A stretch of DNA of 64,000 nucleotides, taken from contig CASGCS010000003.1 in the NCBI GenBank assembly GCA_949300025.1, positions 1-64,000 on the forward strand, in the 5' to 3' direction. Source of the DNA: an uncultured bacterium. Lineage in GTDB: Bacteria; Bacteroidota; Bacteroidia; Bacteroidales; UBA932. Below the pieces are notes generated by a model. The model saw only the letters and a program-made list of their open reading frames with translations, had not been told where the DNA came from and did no database searches. Positions 33,947 through 41,895 of this stretch are shown piece after piece. Position 1 is the first letter of the stretch. Every line of letters starts with the position of its first letter. The position numbers and the translations under genes are program-made.

Positions 33947-34642
33947 ATGAAAAGAATTTTCACTACCGTCGCCGCACTTGTCATTTCACTGGCGTCATGG
34001 GCTCAGGACAGCCTGAAAATCGGCTCTGAAGAGCCGCAAATGGAAGATGTGCTCACACTGCTGGATGCAATGGACATCTACATGTACAGATTCAATGCAG
34101 AGGAGTTTCTAAAACATAAATACAATGTCTCCTTCTTTGTAGACGAATATAGGGATGGAGTGAAAAAGGAGCGCACAAATACCCTTCACATGGGTGCCAA
34201 TATACAGTCTGTAAAGATCTATCCGCAGGAACAATGGGATGCGGCAAGAAAACAACATGGTCTTGGACCAGACGAAGATAATTTTGTACGTATAAAGACT
34301 ATCTCAATTATAGTACGCAAAGATTCAGACACCACCGCCATGGCGACTTTTGCCAGTCCAGATGCAGGAAGAATGGGAGTAAGCCTGAAACAATACCCCG
34401 CCGGGCCCGACAGCGTCTATTTCTACAGTTCCCGCCCGTTCACCCTGGAAGCAGTGCCAGATACCGGCGCTGTAGAGATTCCCCTTGTCCTCTACGGCTC
34501 GGGATGGTATGATGAAAGGTACAATATTGTACGCTTCTGCGGAGAGAGCCGCATAGATCCGCAACTAAAGGCAGATATCCTCAAAAACCTTCCGCATTAC
34601 TACATTCTTGGTGTAACGTTTACACCTAAAGAGGAGAAATAG
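33947..34642 (+). CDS. Exported protein of unknown function closing the steroid cluster
   Basis: 231 residues with a cleavable signal peptide (FTTVAALVISLASWAQ). No domain is recognised with confidence. The body is rich in beta-strand-like alternation (KTISIIVRKDSD, TLHMGANIQSVKIYP) and ends with NLPHYYILGVTFTPKEEK. It is 11 bases after the second SDR and shares its strand and base composition, so it probably belongs to the same operon, perhaps as a periplasmic binding or delivery protein. That role is a guess. Confidence 0.65.
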   Translation: MKRIFTTVAALVISLASWAQDSLKIGSEEPQMEDVLTLLDAMDIYMYRFNAEEFLKHKYNVSFFVDEYRDGVKKERTNTLHMGANIQSVKIYPQEQWDAARKQHGLGPDEDNFVRIKTISIIVRKDSDTTAMATFASPDAGRMGVSLKQYPAGPDSVYFYSSRPFTLEAVPDTGAVEIPLVLYGSGWYDERYNIVRFCGESRIDPQLKADILKNLPHYYILGVTFTPKEEK

Positions 34643-34973
34643 GCAAAAAGTTGCGCTATATTCCCGGCCTGCTTCTCGAACGATGAAGTATTCTTGACGG
34701 CAACATGGTCTGGATTCTCAAAAATCTGAAAGACGGAGGCCTTCAAAGACCGGAGGGATAAATGCCTGTAATGACAAATTTCATAAGATAAGGATACGTT
34801 CCGCCATACGACTTGCTCCAAAAGTATAAAATTGCTCTGACAAAAGGGTAAATTTTACATTTTTACATATATCTTGCTGCAGAAAATAAGATATTGCCAA
34901 GGTGCTGAATGTATGTTCTGTAAAAGGTAAAAGACAAAAACGGAACCCGGCAAGAATATAATAACTGAATACA
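34643..34973. other. 331-bp intergenic region with a possible decayed reading frame
   Basis: No convincing gene. On the minus strand a 73-codon open frame with a TTG start (34600-34821) follows a TACTTTTG -7-like box near 34828; its middle (ASVFQIFENPDHVAVKNTSS) looks protein-like but overlaps the end of the preceding gene. No terminator hairpin was found. On the plus strand, AT-rich sequence leads to the lipoprotein at 34974. Confidence 0.4.
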
Positions 34974-36335
34974 ATGACAATGAAAACTTTAAACAAAATT
35001 CTGATGATTCTTCTTGCAGCGGCGGCGCTCTCTTGCGAGAAGTCTGGGCCGGAGAATCCGGATCCTGTAACACCTCCTGTACCGGGGGAAAATACACTGG
35101 ATGTAGACAAGACCGATATTTCACTGTGCTATCTGGAGCGCGACACAATCAATGTTCCCGGAGTGGAAGCGGAGAATGTAGAGTGGAACATAGCAGAGGG
35201 TGGAGATGAGATAATCACGCTTAAGGGTAACGTAGTTATAGGCCGCAGAAAGGGAGAGGCCACCGTTGTGGCTTCATATAACGGAGAGTCTGCGGCGATA
35301 AAGGTGACGGTTACAACAGAAGAGTATATCCCTGTGGAAAAACTGATATGGGAATTGAACGGCCAGAGAGTGGAGAGTGTGAATGATGAAAATACAGGGC
35401 CGTCGGTTGGAAAACCGTTTGAATATGGATTCAATCAGACAACAGGGGAATGGAAGTGGCCTCTTTGTACATTCCCTGAAAATGCTCCCCGGATACCGAG
35501 AGGAGAGAAATTGGAAGTTAGATTTATAGGCTACGAACCGGAAAATGCTTCGTGCCCTGTTTTGTCAAAAATTGGCGGAGGAGTGGATACAAGTACCGAA
35601 GAAATAGAAGGAGCCGGAAAGGGATATTTGAAAAGTCTGGAAAACTTTACAGTTATGCCTGAGAATTTTTTCATGACAGGTTCAGGGGATAATCGTGATG
35701 AATTTTCATTTGTATATTATATGTATCAGTTTCCACCGGATTTGCAGCCTACTGCGTATGATATAGAACAGCTTTCGGCAACATACAGAAGCCTGGAAAG
35801 CGAAGTGGAATATTGCAATGCAAACAAGCTACTTTGTTTTGAGTATTCAGAGCCGAATATATACGATATTACAGGCGAAAAGAGTCTGGAGATTTTAGGT
35901 ACAAACCAGATATTCAGTGCTGGAATATACCTTAAGAGCGGTCAGTCAAAAAGAATAGAAGATGAACTTACAATCAAACCATTTGTTCCACGAGGGCTTG
36001 AACATACATATAGTTATGGAATAAACGACAGCAATCTAAGTCGTGGAAAGTTACAATTATCGGAAGAGGGAATACTTTCGTTGGACGCAGGTTTTTCATT
36101 GGATGATATATATGAAGGGATAGAATCGGGAGAATACGGTACGGCAGACTATGGGTGTGGTTTAATGGAAGAATTAAAAACCAAGGATACACTTAATATA
36201 GGAATCATAGGGTTTCTTCTGCTCCCGCCTGATGGTCCTGACTACCCTATAGTAAAAGAAAAATATGGCGCAGATTACGCAGCCCTCATGGCCCGGAAGG
36301 GTAATGGAGTGTTTGTTTATTGGGTAAAGGAATAG
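34974..36335 (+). CDS. Surface lipoprotein with an N-terminal Ig-like domain
   Basis: 453 residues (start M1 or M3). The lipobox is ALSC (Cys about residue 24), followed by EKSG and a Pro-rich linker (PENPDPVTPPVPGE). An Ig-like BIG2-type segment spans about residues 40-120 (WNIAEGG, GRRKGEATVVASYNGESAAIKVTVT). The remaining 330 residues are unrecognised and slightly AT-richer than the neighbours. It is isolated, with no SusC/D partner. It is most likely a surface-exposed binding protein; the ligand is unknown. Confidence 0.7.
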   Translation: MTMKTLNKILMILLAAAALSCEKSGPENPDPVTPPVPGENTLDVDKTDISLCYLERDTINVPGVEAENVEWNIAEGGDEIITLKGNVVIGRRKGEATVVASYNGESAAIKVTVTTEEYIPVEKLIWELNGQRVESVNDENTGPSVGKPFEYGFNQTTGEWKWPLCTFPENAPRIPRGEKLEVRFIGYEPENASCPVLSKIGGGVDTSTEEIEGAGKGYLKSLENFTVMPENFFMTGSGDNRDEFSFVYYMYQFPPDLQPTAYDIEQLSATYRSLESEVEYCNANKLLCFEYSEPNIYDITGEKSLEILGTNQIFSAGIYLKSGQSKRIEDELTIKPFVPRGLEHTYSYGINDSNLSRGKLQLSEEGILSLDAGFSLDDIYEGIESGEYGTADYGCGLMEELKTKDTLNIGIIGFLLLPPDGPDYPIVKEKYGADYAALMARKGNGVFVYWVKE

Positions 36336-36346
36336 ATTTAATTATG

Positions 36347-36354
36347 TATCTTTG
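36347..36354 (+). promoter_or_regulatory. -7 box of the toxin-antitoxin pair
   Basis: TATCTTTG, 22 bases before the ATG of the 46-residue frame. It gives the pair its own promoter, independent of the lipoprotein. Confidence 0.65.
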
Positions 36355-36375
36355 TGGAACAAAACGAAGAAGAAT

Positions 36376-36516
36376 ATGGAAGAGAAGAAGAGAGAGATTG
36401 AAAAGGAAGAGGTCAAAGAATCTAAGAAATCGAAAAAAAAAGTAAACAAGACCTGGGAGGCATTCGGCAAATCGAAGGGGTGTTTTATTATTAATGACCC
36501 TAAATTTATGCTGTAA
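36376..36516 (+). CDS. 46-residue Lys/Glu-rich protein, putative antitoxin of the PIN toxin
   Basis: The frame starts MEEKKREIEKEEVKES and ends GCFIINDPKFML; 17 of 46 residues are Lys or Arg. It ends two bases before the PIN-domain gene and has a promoter just upstream, the layout of a vapBC pair. It is shorter than usual VapB proteins and shows no DNA-binding domain, so it may be only the toxin-binding part. The low-complexity front half with a structured WEAFGKSKGCFIINDPKF tail fits a toxin-wrapping antitoxin. Assigned by context. Confidence 0.6.
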   Translation: MEEKKREIEKEEVKESKKSKKKVNKTWEAFGKSKGCFIINDPKFML

Positions 36517-36518
36517 AT

Positions 36519-36941
36519 ATGAGATATTTAATCGATACAAATATTTTTATTTACGCATCTACTGATAGAGAATCATTAAGCAATGATGTAAAAGCAATCA
36601 TGGAGGCTCCAGAAACGGTCCTTTACATCAGTATAGAATCTGTACGCGAACTTATAATCGGTTATCGCAATAAAGGTTTGTGTTCTAACAAATGGAAAAC
36701 GGCGGAAGAAATGGTTAATGCCATAGAAGAGGAATTTTATGTAAAAATACTTCCGTTAAAGGAAGAACATATGAAAACATATGCAAATATGATAATTAAC
36801 GATATCCAAGGACATAAAGATCCCTCAGACCATGTGATCATAGCTCATGCTATAACCGAACGGTTGCCTTTGATTTCAAGCGACAAACGCTTTGAGTTTT
36901 ATCGGACGCAAGGATTGGATTTTATATTTAATGAGAAATAA
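36519..36941 (+). CDS. vapC: PIN-domain ribonuclease toxin (VapC-like)
   Basis: 140 residues. The PIN acidic residues are visible: D6 in YLIDTNIFIY, E43 in ESVRELIIG, D102 and D105 in KDPSDHVIIAHA, and D120 in ISSDKRF. VapC toxins cleave tRNA or rRNA. It is followed by a strong bidirectional terminator. AT-richer than surrounding genes, consistent with recent acquisition. Confidence 0.88.
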   Translation: MRYLIDTNIFIYASTDRESLSNDVKAIMEAPETVLYISIESVRELIIGYRNKGLCSNKWKTAEEMVNAIEEEFYVKILPLKEEHMKTYANMIINDIQGHKDPSDHVIIAHAITERLPLISSDKRFEFYRTQGLDFIFNEK

Positions 36942-36965
36942 TCATTCAAATAGAATAAAACAAAT

Positions 36966-36989
36966 AATGGCGACCGTGTGGCCGCCATT
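36966..36989. terminator. Bidirectional terminator between vapC and the pilus operon
   Basis: AATGGCG-a-CC-gtgt-GG-c-CGCCATT forms a nine-pair stem. T-rich sequence follows on both strands (CCCGTTTTGTT to the right; ATTTGTTTTATT to the left). Confidence 0.85.
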
Positions 36990-37007
36990 CCCGTTTTGTT
37001 AATCCTC

Positions 37008-40000
37008 TCAGTCGAGTATTCTGAATGCCCTGTAATAGACGTTTTCCCAAGGAAATACATTGGATGTGGAGTAATACGGCTCCGTTCCGAAATTTGCCAC
37101 GAACACCGTATAGACATACATCTGTATACCGCTTACAGCAGTATGGTAATAGCGCCCGGCTTCGCTGTTGGAGGCCGGCTGCATGGCTATCCCCTCATAC
37201 AGATTCAGCTCATGTCCCATGCAGTTGAACTGCTGCCGCTGTCCGCTCTCAACGGAAAGCAGGTAGTCTCCCGGGGAATATTGTATTCCTGTCACATCAT
37301 ACGGCATTCCCGTAAATGACGCTGTATACTGCCTGTTGTTGTACCTGTACGGTATGGTCGTGGTGACTTCCTTGCCTAACAACGTTCTTAAACTCGGATT
37401 ACCTGCAATAAACGGTGATTCCGGAGATGTATACCAGCGGCCGTAAACATAGCAGAGGAAATCCCAGACACCTGGCTGCGCATAATCCTCGCTGGGCTGG
37501 AAACTCTGTGCCATGCCTACCATATACAATGCCTCATAGAGGGTGACTGTAGTGGTGAGGACAACAGAAATTCCGTCATCTCCAAGGCCTGCAAGGCGCA
37601 GGGTGAAGGCACCGTTGCTTGACGAAGAATATGCGCTTATATTTCCTCCGCCATCCATGAAGTTGAAATCGCAGTCCAGATCTGGAGCGTTGCCTCCCCA
37701 GTCATAGCCAATTGTAGGTGTATTGGGGTCATTTTCTGAAAACTGCTCCCTTGCCTTTGCAGGGGCCCGCAATCCCAAATCTACAGACTGCCACATGCCG
37801 TATTTCAGATTCACCGGCAGCTTTATATCCTGATTGATGCTTACCTTGTCAATATTGAAATTCACGATAGCAGAGGCATCGCTCCTGCCGTTTACCGCAA
37901 GGGTGAGAGAGAACTGCTGCGTATTGCCGGGCAGTGAAGCATCATTCATGGAGACCCGTATCTTGGTCCTGTTGGGATACGGAAACGATACATACTGTGA
38001 AGCGTTTCCGTTCAGTGTTACGGTTGCGCCCAGCGACGAGGCATGTTCGGGATATATGTCATACCCTATCCGGTAATCATAATGGTTGAACAGGGTAAAG
38101 GAGGTCTCTTTCGGCACTATCCGCAGCTGCTGTATATCCAAATCGTACGTGGCGGATACAGACCCAATCGATGCGGTCATGCGGCATGAGCCTGGAGTTA
38201 CGGCCTTGACGGTAATACCAGCCGGAGTCGAAGAGACTATCTGCGCATTTGAATTGCTCAGTCTTATCTTTACATCTGCATCGGAGGGGACCAGCACAGA
38301 ATAGGGTATGGTAACCGTCTCGCCATTGTACATGACTCTTCCGGAAGAAGGAAAGCCGATTTGCGGATTCACCACCGTTACGGTACAGTAAAGGTTTATG
38401 CCATGGGCAGACACCTTTATCCTAGCCTCTCCGCCGGCCACGGCAGTAACCTTGCCGCTCTGGTCTACGGTCGCTATGCCGGGCGACTGTGACTCGAAAA
38501 CAGGCGACACCGGAGGTTTTACCTTATAACCTATCGTAAAGCTCTCACCTACGTAAAGTGTCTTTGATGTAGGGTCTATTGAGAAATCCTTTGCCTGAAC
38601 GGTTACCGTGCATGTGGCTTTCTTGGAACTGTCATCCTTTGACGCTGCCGTTATAACTGCTTCACCAGGAGCCACGGCGGTTACCTTGCCGCTCTGGTCT
38701 ACGGTTGCCACCTTCTCATTGGAACTGCTCCAGAGCACATCCGGCACCGTGGCATCGGCCGGCTCTATCGTTGCCTTCAACTCTCCCGTTTCACCTGTAA
38801 AGAGAGAAAGTGCCTTGGGTTCTACAGCAATACCTGCAACATAAATCTTGCTGTCTACCGTTATCGCGCACTCAGCCGAGATATTCGTTCCGTCTGTGGA
38901 GGTAGCGGTAATGGTACAGGTCCCGTCTCCTACAGCTGTCACTTTGCCGCTCTGGTCTACCGTTGCCACCTTCTCATCTGAACTGCTCCATTGCAGTGTC
39001 TTGTTGGCCGCGGTAAGTGGCTGCACCGTTGCGGAGAGTTGGAGCACAGCCCCCAGTTCGGTGAACTTGTGCGATTCGGGCGAGAGTTCCACAGAAGTGA
39101 CAAGATCCACTATCTCGCTGTTGTCCACTCTCCAGGTGTTCTCTTCCACTGCACCGTCGCCATTAAAGCAGAGTAGAACGGTATACTGCCTGTTTCTCTC
39201 TACACTGTAATCCGCCACCATATCCTTGCCAAGATAAAACCTGTATGTAATGTCACCGGTTTTACGCGAAGAGGTATAATGCCCCTTTATCTCCACATAA
39301 CTGCAAATCTCCGAATACGGGCTCTCATCAGGCCACCATTTCTTTGTCTGGTCAAGATTGCCTTCCTGCAGAAGCCCCTGCATGTTTTCATATTGATAAA
39401 AGACTATTCCCTGCTGAATTGCCTCAACAGAGGGATTCTCCACAATAGTAGAAGAAGAGACATCGTCATGCTCAGCAACCTTGCTCTGCGCAAATGGTTT
39501 GACAGAAAGGGGCAGATTCTTGAGCGAAACCTCATCAATTACAATTTCCACATCGGGATTCAAACCGGAAAAATCGCACTTCAGTATGATTTTAGCCACA
39601 CAACGGGTCAGATTGACTGTAACCTCGGCCCTGCCGGAGAGCCTTACGGCATCAAGGGAACCCGACATCAGCACACTGCCTTCTGCAGAAACCATCTCCT
39701 GATAATCTGCTATTGAACAGTTTAATGCCAGAAGTTCTTCCACGCGCCTGACATATATCCTCTCATGCGCATTGGCAAGCGCATAAAGCGTATAATTCAT
39801 ATTTTCATATACACTCGTCTCCACTTCCGAACTGCCTTCCGAGTATGAATAGTAGACCAGGTCGCCCAGCTCATTGAACAGATAAAGATTTACATCTTCC
39901 ACCAGAGTTTCGTTTACTTCGGCCGCCTTCGTAGATTCCGGCAGCAGAGCATAGCTCACCGAAAACGATACTGAATCACGCTTGCCATAAAACAGTTCAC

Positions 40001-40082
40001 CTCTGTCTCCTGCCTCATGAACAGAACAGGAGACAATGCACAGAAGCAAAGAAAACAATATTGTAATATTCCTCATAACCAT
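37008..40082 (-). CDS. 1024-residue pilus tip/adhesin candidate with BIG2 Ig repeats
   Basis: A lipobox (CIVSC, Cys about residue 19) is followed by an Mfa/DUF4906-like N-terminal region (NLYLFNELGDLVYYSY, NAHERIYV). Three BIG2 Ig-like domains lie at about 318-410, 412-500 and 500-575, each with VATVDQSGKVTAV. The C-terminal 450 residues are unrecognised and end FPWENVYYRAFRILD. In type V pilus loci the last and largest gene usually encodes the tip adhesin. It is last in this leftward operon, five bases after the anchor gene. The BIG2 DNA repeats could allow repeat-number change. Confidence 0.8.
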   Translation of the reverse strand: MVMRNITILFSLLLCIVSCSVHEAGDRGELFYGKRDSVSFSVSYALLPESTKAAEVNETLVEDVNLYLFNELGDLVYYSYSEGSSEVETSVYENMNYTLYALANAHERIYVRRVEELLALNCSIADYQEMVSAEGSVLMSGSLDAVRLSGRAEVTVNLTRCVAKIILKCDFSGLNPDVEIVIDEVSLKNLPLSVKPFAQSKVAEHDDVSSSTIVENPSVEAIQQGIVFYQYENMQGLLQEGNLDQTKKWWPDESPYSEICSYVEIKGHYTSSRKTGDITYRFYLGKDMVADYSVERNRQYTVLLCFNGDGAVEENTWRVDNSEIVDLVTSVELSPESHKFTELGAVLQLSATVQPLTAANKTLQWSSSDEKVATVDQSGKVTAVGDGTCTITATSTDGTNISAECAITVDSKIYVAGIAVEPKALSLFTGETGELKATIEPADATVPDVLWSSSNEKVATVDQSGKVTAVAPGEAVITAASKDDSSKKATCTVTVQAKDFSIDPTSKTLYVGESFTIGYKVKPPVSPVFESQSPGIATVDQSGKVTAVAGGEARIKVSAHGINLYCTVTVVNPQIGFPSSGRVMYNGETVTIPYSVLVPSDADVKIRLSNSNAQIVSSTPAGITVKAVTPGSCRMTASIGSVSATYDLDIQQLRIVPKETSFTLFNHYDYRIGYDIYPEHASSLGATVTLNGNASQYVSFPYPNRTKIRVSMNDASLPGNTQQFSLTLAVNGRSDASAIVNFNIDKVSINQDIKLPVNLKYGMWQSVDLGLRAPAKAREQFSENDPNTPTIGYDWGGNAPDLDCDFNFMDGGGNISAYSSSSNGAFTLRLAGLGDDGISVVLTTTVTLYEALYMVGMAQSFQPSEDYAQPGVWDFLCYVYGRWYTSPESPFIAGNPSLRTLLGKEVTTTIPYRYNNRQYTASFTGMPYDVTGIQYSPGDYLLSVESGQRQQFNCMGHELNLYEGIAMQPASNSEAGRYYHTAVSGIQMYVYTVFVANFGTEPYYSTSNVFPWENVYYRAFRILD
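38440..38991 (-). repeat. Near-identical DNA segments encoding the BIG2 VATVDQSGKVTAV motif
   Basis: Three copies lie near 38440-38480, 38672-38733 and 38932-38991. Copies 1 and 2 are 234 bases apart and copies 2 and 3 are 258 bases apart, both multiples of three. The shared core is CTTGCCGCTCTGGTCTAC (copy 3 begins CTTTGCC, one base off); copies 2 and 3 match over about 60 bases. In-frame recombination would change domain number without a frameshift. Confidence 0.85.
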
Positions 40083-40087
40083 ATCTG

Positions 40088-40852
40088 TTAAACAGTTACT
40101 TCAATCTTTCCTTTTATATTCCACGGCTCGACAGTGATATTGAAATATGAAAACGAAAAATCAGCCTCTATGACCACATCTTCAAGATTTCTGGCGTTCA
40201 TGTCGTAATCCAGCGAACGCAGCCACTCTCCCAAACTGTAGACATGTTCGTGCCTCAGCCCGTCGGGAGAAAAGGAGGTTATTGTCAGTTTCATTGCCGA
40301 AATATCTTTCTGCCTTATTATACGATGTCTGAAAAGCAGTTTTCCATCCGTACCCTTTCCGGCAACACCCTCAATTATGTTTTCATTCTCAACATAGTCT
40401 CCATTTGCCATACGTCCTTTTGTAGTGCATGCAATACTCGAAGAGAGCGCTCCTCCTTCCGCATATCCGTCCAAAAGAAGAAATATGTCTGCGTGCTCTC
40501 TGCAAACCTTGATTTCCGCCGTGGCCGTTTCACCGGTTGCATCTATATCTGTCCTGCAATAATACAGAGAATCGGTATCCTGATTCCCCCATACATGGCA
40601 TGCAACCACCTCTCTCTCCATTTTTACATTATACAGATTCCGGTAATTCTCCTTCATTACCGTGTCTCTCTCCAACAAAGCGCCGTCCTGCCCGAAAAAC
40701 CAGATTGTCAGATAATCTATCGAAGGGTCGGTGCTGCTCAGATCCAGAGTCACGATGGAAGGACAACCGTCTCTCTTCTCCTTTATGGTATCGCATGAAA
40801 AGAGAATCAACAAAGACAAAATGGCCGCCGCCGACAATAATAACCTGTCCAT
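40088..40852 (-). CDS. FimB/Mfa2-like pilus anchor lipoprotein
   Basis: 254 residues. Lipobox LFSC (Cys about residue 20) followed by DTIKEKRDGCPSIVTLDLS, a clear match to the CDxIxED..CP start of Mfa2/FimB. The beta-sandwich VDIDATGETATAEIKVCREHADIFLLLDG-type segment (about 105-133) matches the family N-domain. It anchors the pilus to the outer membrane and limits its length in Porphyromonas. Ten bases after the pilin gene. Confidence 0.85.
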   Translation of the reverse strand: MDRLLLSAAAILSLLILFSCDTIKEKRDGCPSIVTLDLSSTDPSIDYLTIWFFGQDGALLERDTVMKENYRNLYNVKMEREVVACHVWGNQDTDSLYYCRTDIDATGETATAEIKVCREHADIFLLLDGYAEGGALSSSIACTTKGRMANGDYVENENIIEGVAGKGTDGKLLFRHRIIRQKDISAMKLTITSFSPDGLRHEHVYSLGEWLRSLDYDMNARNLEDVVIEADFSFSYFNITVEPWNIKGKIEVTV

Positions 40853-40861
40853 TTCTCAATT

Positions 40862-41884
40862 TTAAAATTCCACATCTACCTGAGGTTGCAGTTCCCAGTC
40901 CAGCACATTGAGGGTAACATCCAGCGTCCCCTTTTCCAAAGGCTGTTCAGGATCAAGGGTCCCGGGACGCATTATGTTCACACTCAAAGAATAGGCGCTG
41001 TTTCTTTCAATATTCTCTATGGGAATCGGATAATAATATGTATTGCCGTTCAAGTCTGCCTGTATGACAAGTTTCGTAAAACGGGCCTCATCTGTTTCAT
41101 TCTCTGTTTCATTGGGATAACAATAAAAATAGTGCGGTGTTTCATAAGCGCTTGCTCCAATCTCCTGCATTATCTGCTCGTAAAGCATCCCTGACATGGC
41201 ACAGTTGTTTATATCCCCGGCCACCGCCATTTTACTGTTAAGTATCACTGCATTCTCCGGAAGAGTCCCGTCTGCATAAAACCGTTCAGATACCACATTG
41301 GTAAGATATACCTTTACATTTTCCAGCCGGATGCCCTGGTATGGAGTTCCGGAAAATGAAGTCTTTACAGAGGAGAGTTCAACACGGGCTACAAGCCTGG
41401 ATACGGCAAACGTAACCGAGGTTGAACTCTGCAGCATAGCCTCCACACTGCCTGTCATTGTAAAATCCTTCAGATTTTCAGACTGCAGCCTTGCACAAGT
41501 CTCTTTGAACTGCGACAGGCTCTGCACTCCGTCCCAGTTTTCTCTATGCGAATTTGCCACAGCATAAATATGCTTCAGGCCAGTGGTCGTATTTACAGAC
41601 AGATTCGAAAGCGAAGTCAGTTCCTCCGCCTCAAACTTCTTATATGTATCCAACACTCCCGCGTCGTTGCCCTCGGCCCTGAATATAAAGATTTCAAGCG
41701 TCTTGACAATATTGTCATCGCTTTGTACGCCATGGCCCGCGCCAGACGCCCTTGTCTGGGGAAGTATCGAAAGATGAAGCACGCTTTCGCTTCCGGTGTC
41801 GCTTACATTTTCTGTTTTCGAACATGAGACAAATCCCCAGACAGAGGGGAGTAATGCAAATGCAATCAAGATTGATTTTTTCAT
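40862..41884 (-). CDS. FimA/Mfa1-like type V pilin subunit
   Basis: 340 residues with a lipoprotein signal (WGFVSC, Cys21). A trypsin-like maturation site QTR45-A46 lies close to where Rgp cleaves P. gingivalis FimA (R46-A47), which would release the N-terminal strand for donor-strand polymerisation. Other family features are VKTLEIFIFRAEG, KHIYAVANSHRENW and the C-terminal strand NVLDWELQPQVDVEF. It is probably the main shaft subunit. No gingipain gene is in the window, so another Arg protease would be needed. Confidence 0.85.
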   Translation of the reverse strand: MKKSILIAFALLPSVWGFVSCSKTENVSDTGSESVLHLSILPQTRASGAGHGVQSDDNIVKTLEIFIFRAEGNDAGVLDTYKKFEAEELTSLSNLSVNTTTGLKHIYAVANSHRENWDGVQSLSQFKETCARLQSENLKDFTMTGSVEAMLQSSTSVTFAVSRLVARVELSSVKTSFSGTPYQGIRLENVKVYLTNVVSERFYADGTLPENAVILNSKMAVAGDINNCAMSGMLYEQIMQEIGASAYETPHYFYCYPNETENETDEARFTKLVIQADLNGNTYYYPIPIENIERNSAYSLSVNIMRPGTLDPEQPLEKGTLDVTLNVLDWELQPQVDVEF

Positions 41885-41895
41885 AACTAAAGATT

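Noticed and set aside
34600..34821. 73-codon minus-strand frame with a TTG start near a -7-like box
   Set aside because: It overlaps the end of the preceding gene, uses a weak start and matches no family I know; listed only as a possible remnant.
38608..39210. Two plus-strand open frames rich in Ser, Thr and Val opposite the adhesin gene
   Set aside because: They are antisense shadows of the BIG2 repeats; the minus-strand frame has a lipobox, domain pattern and operon context.
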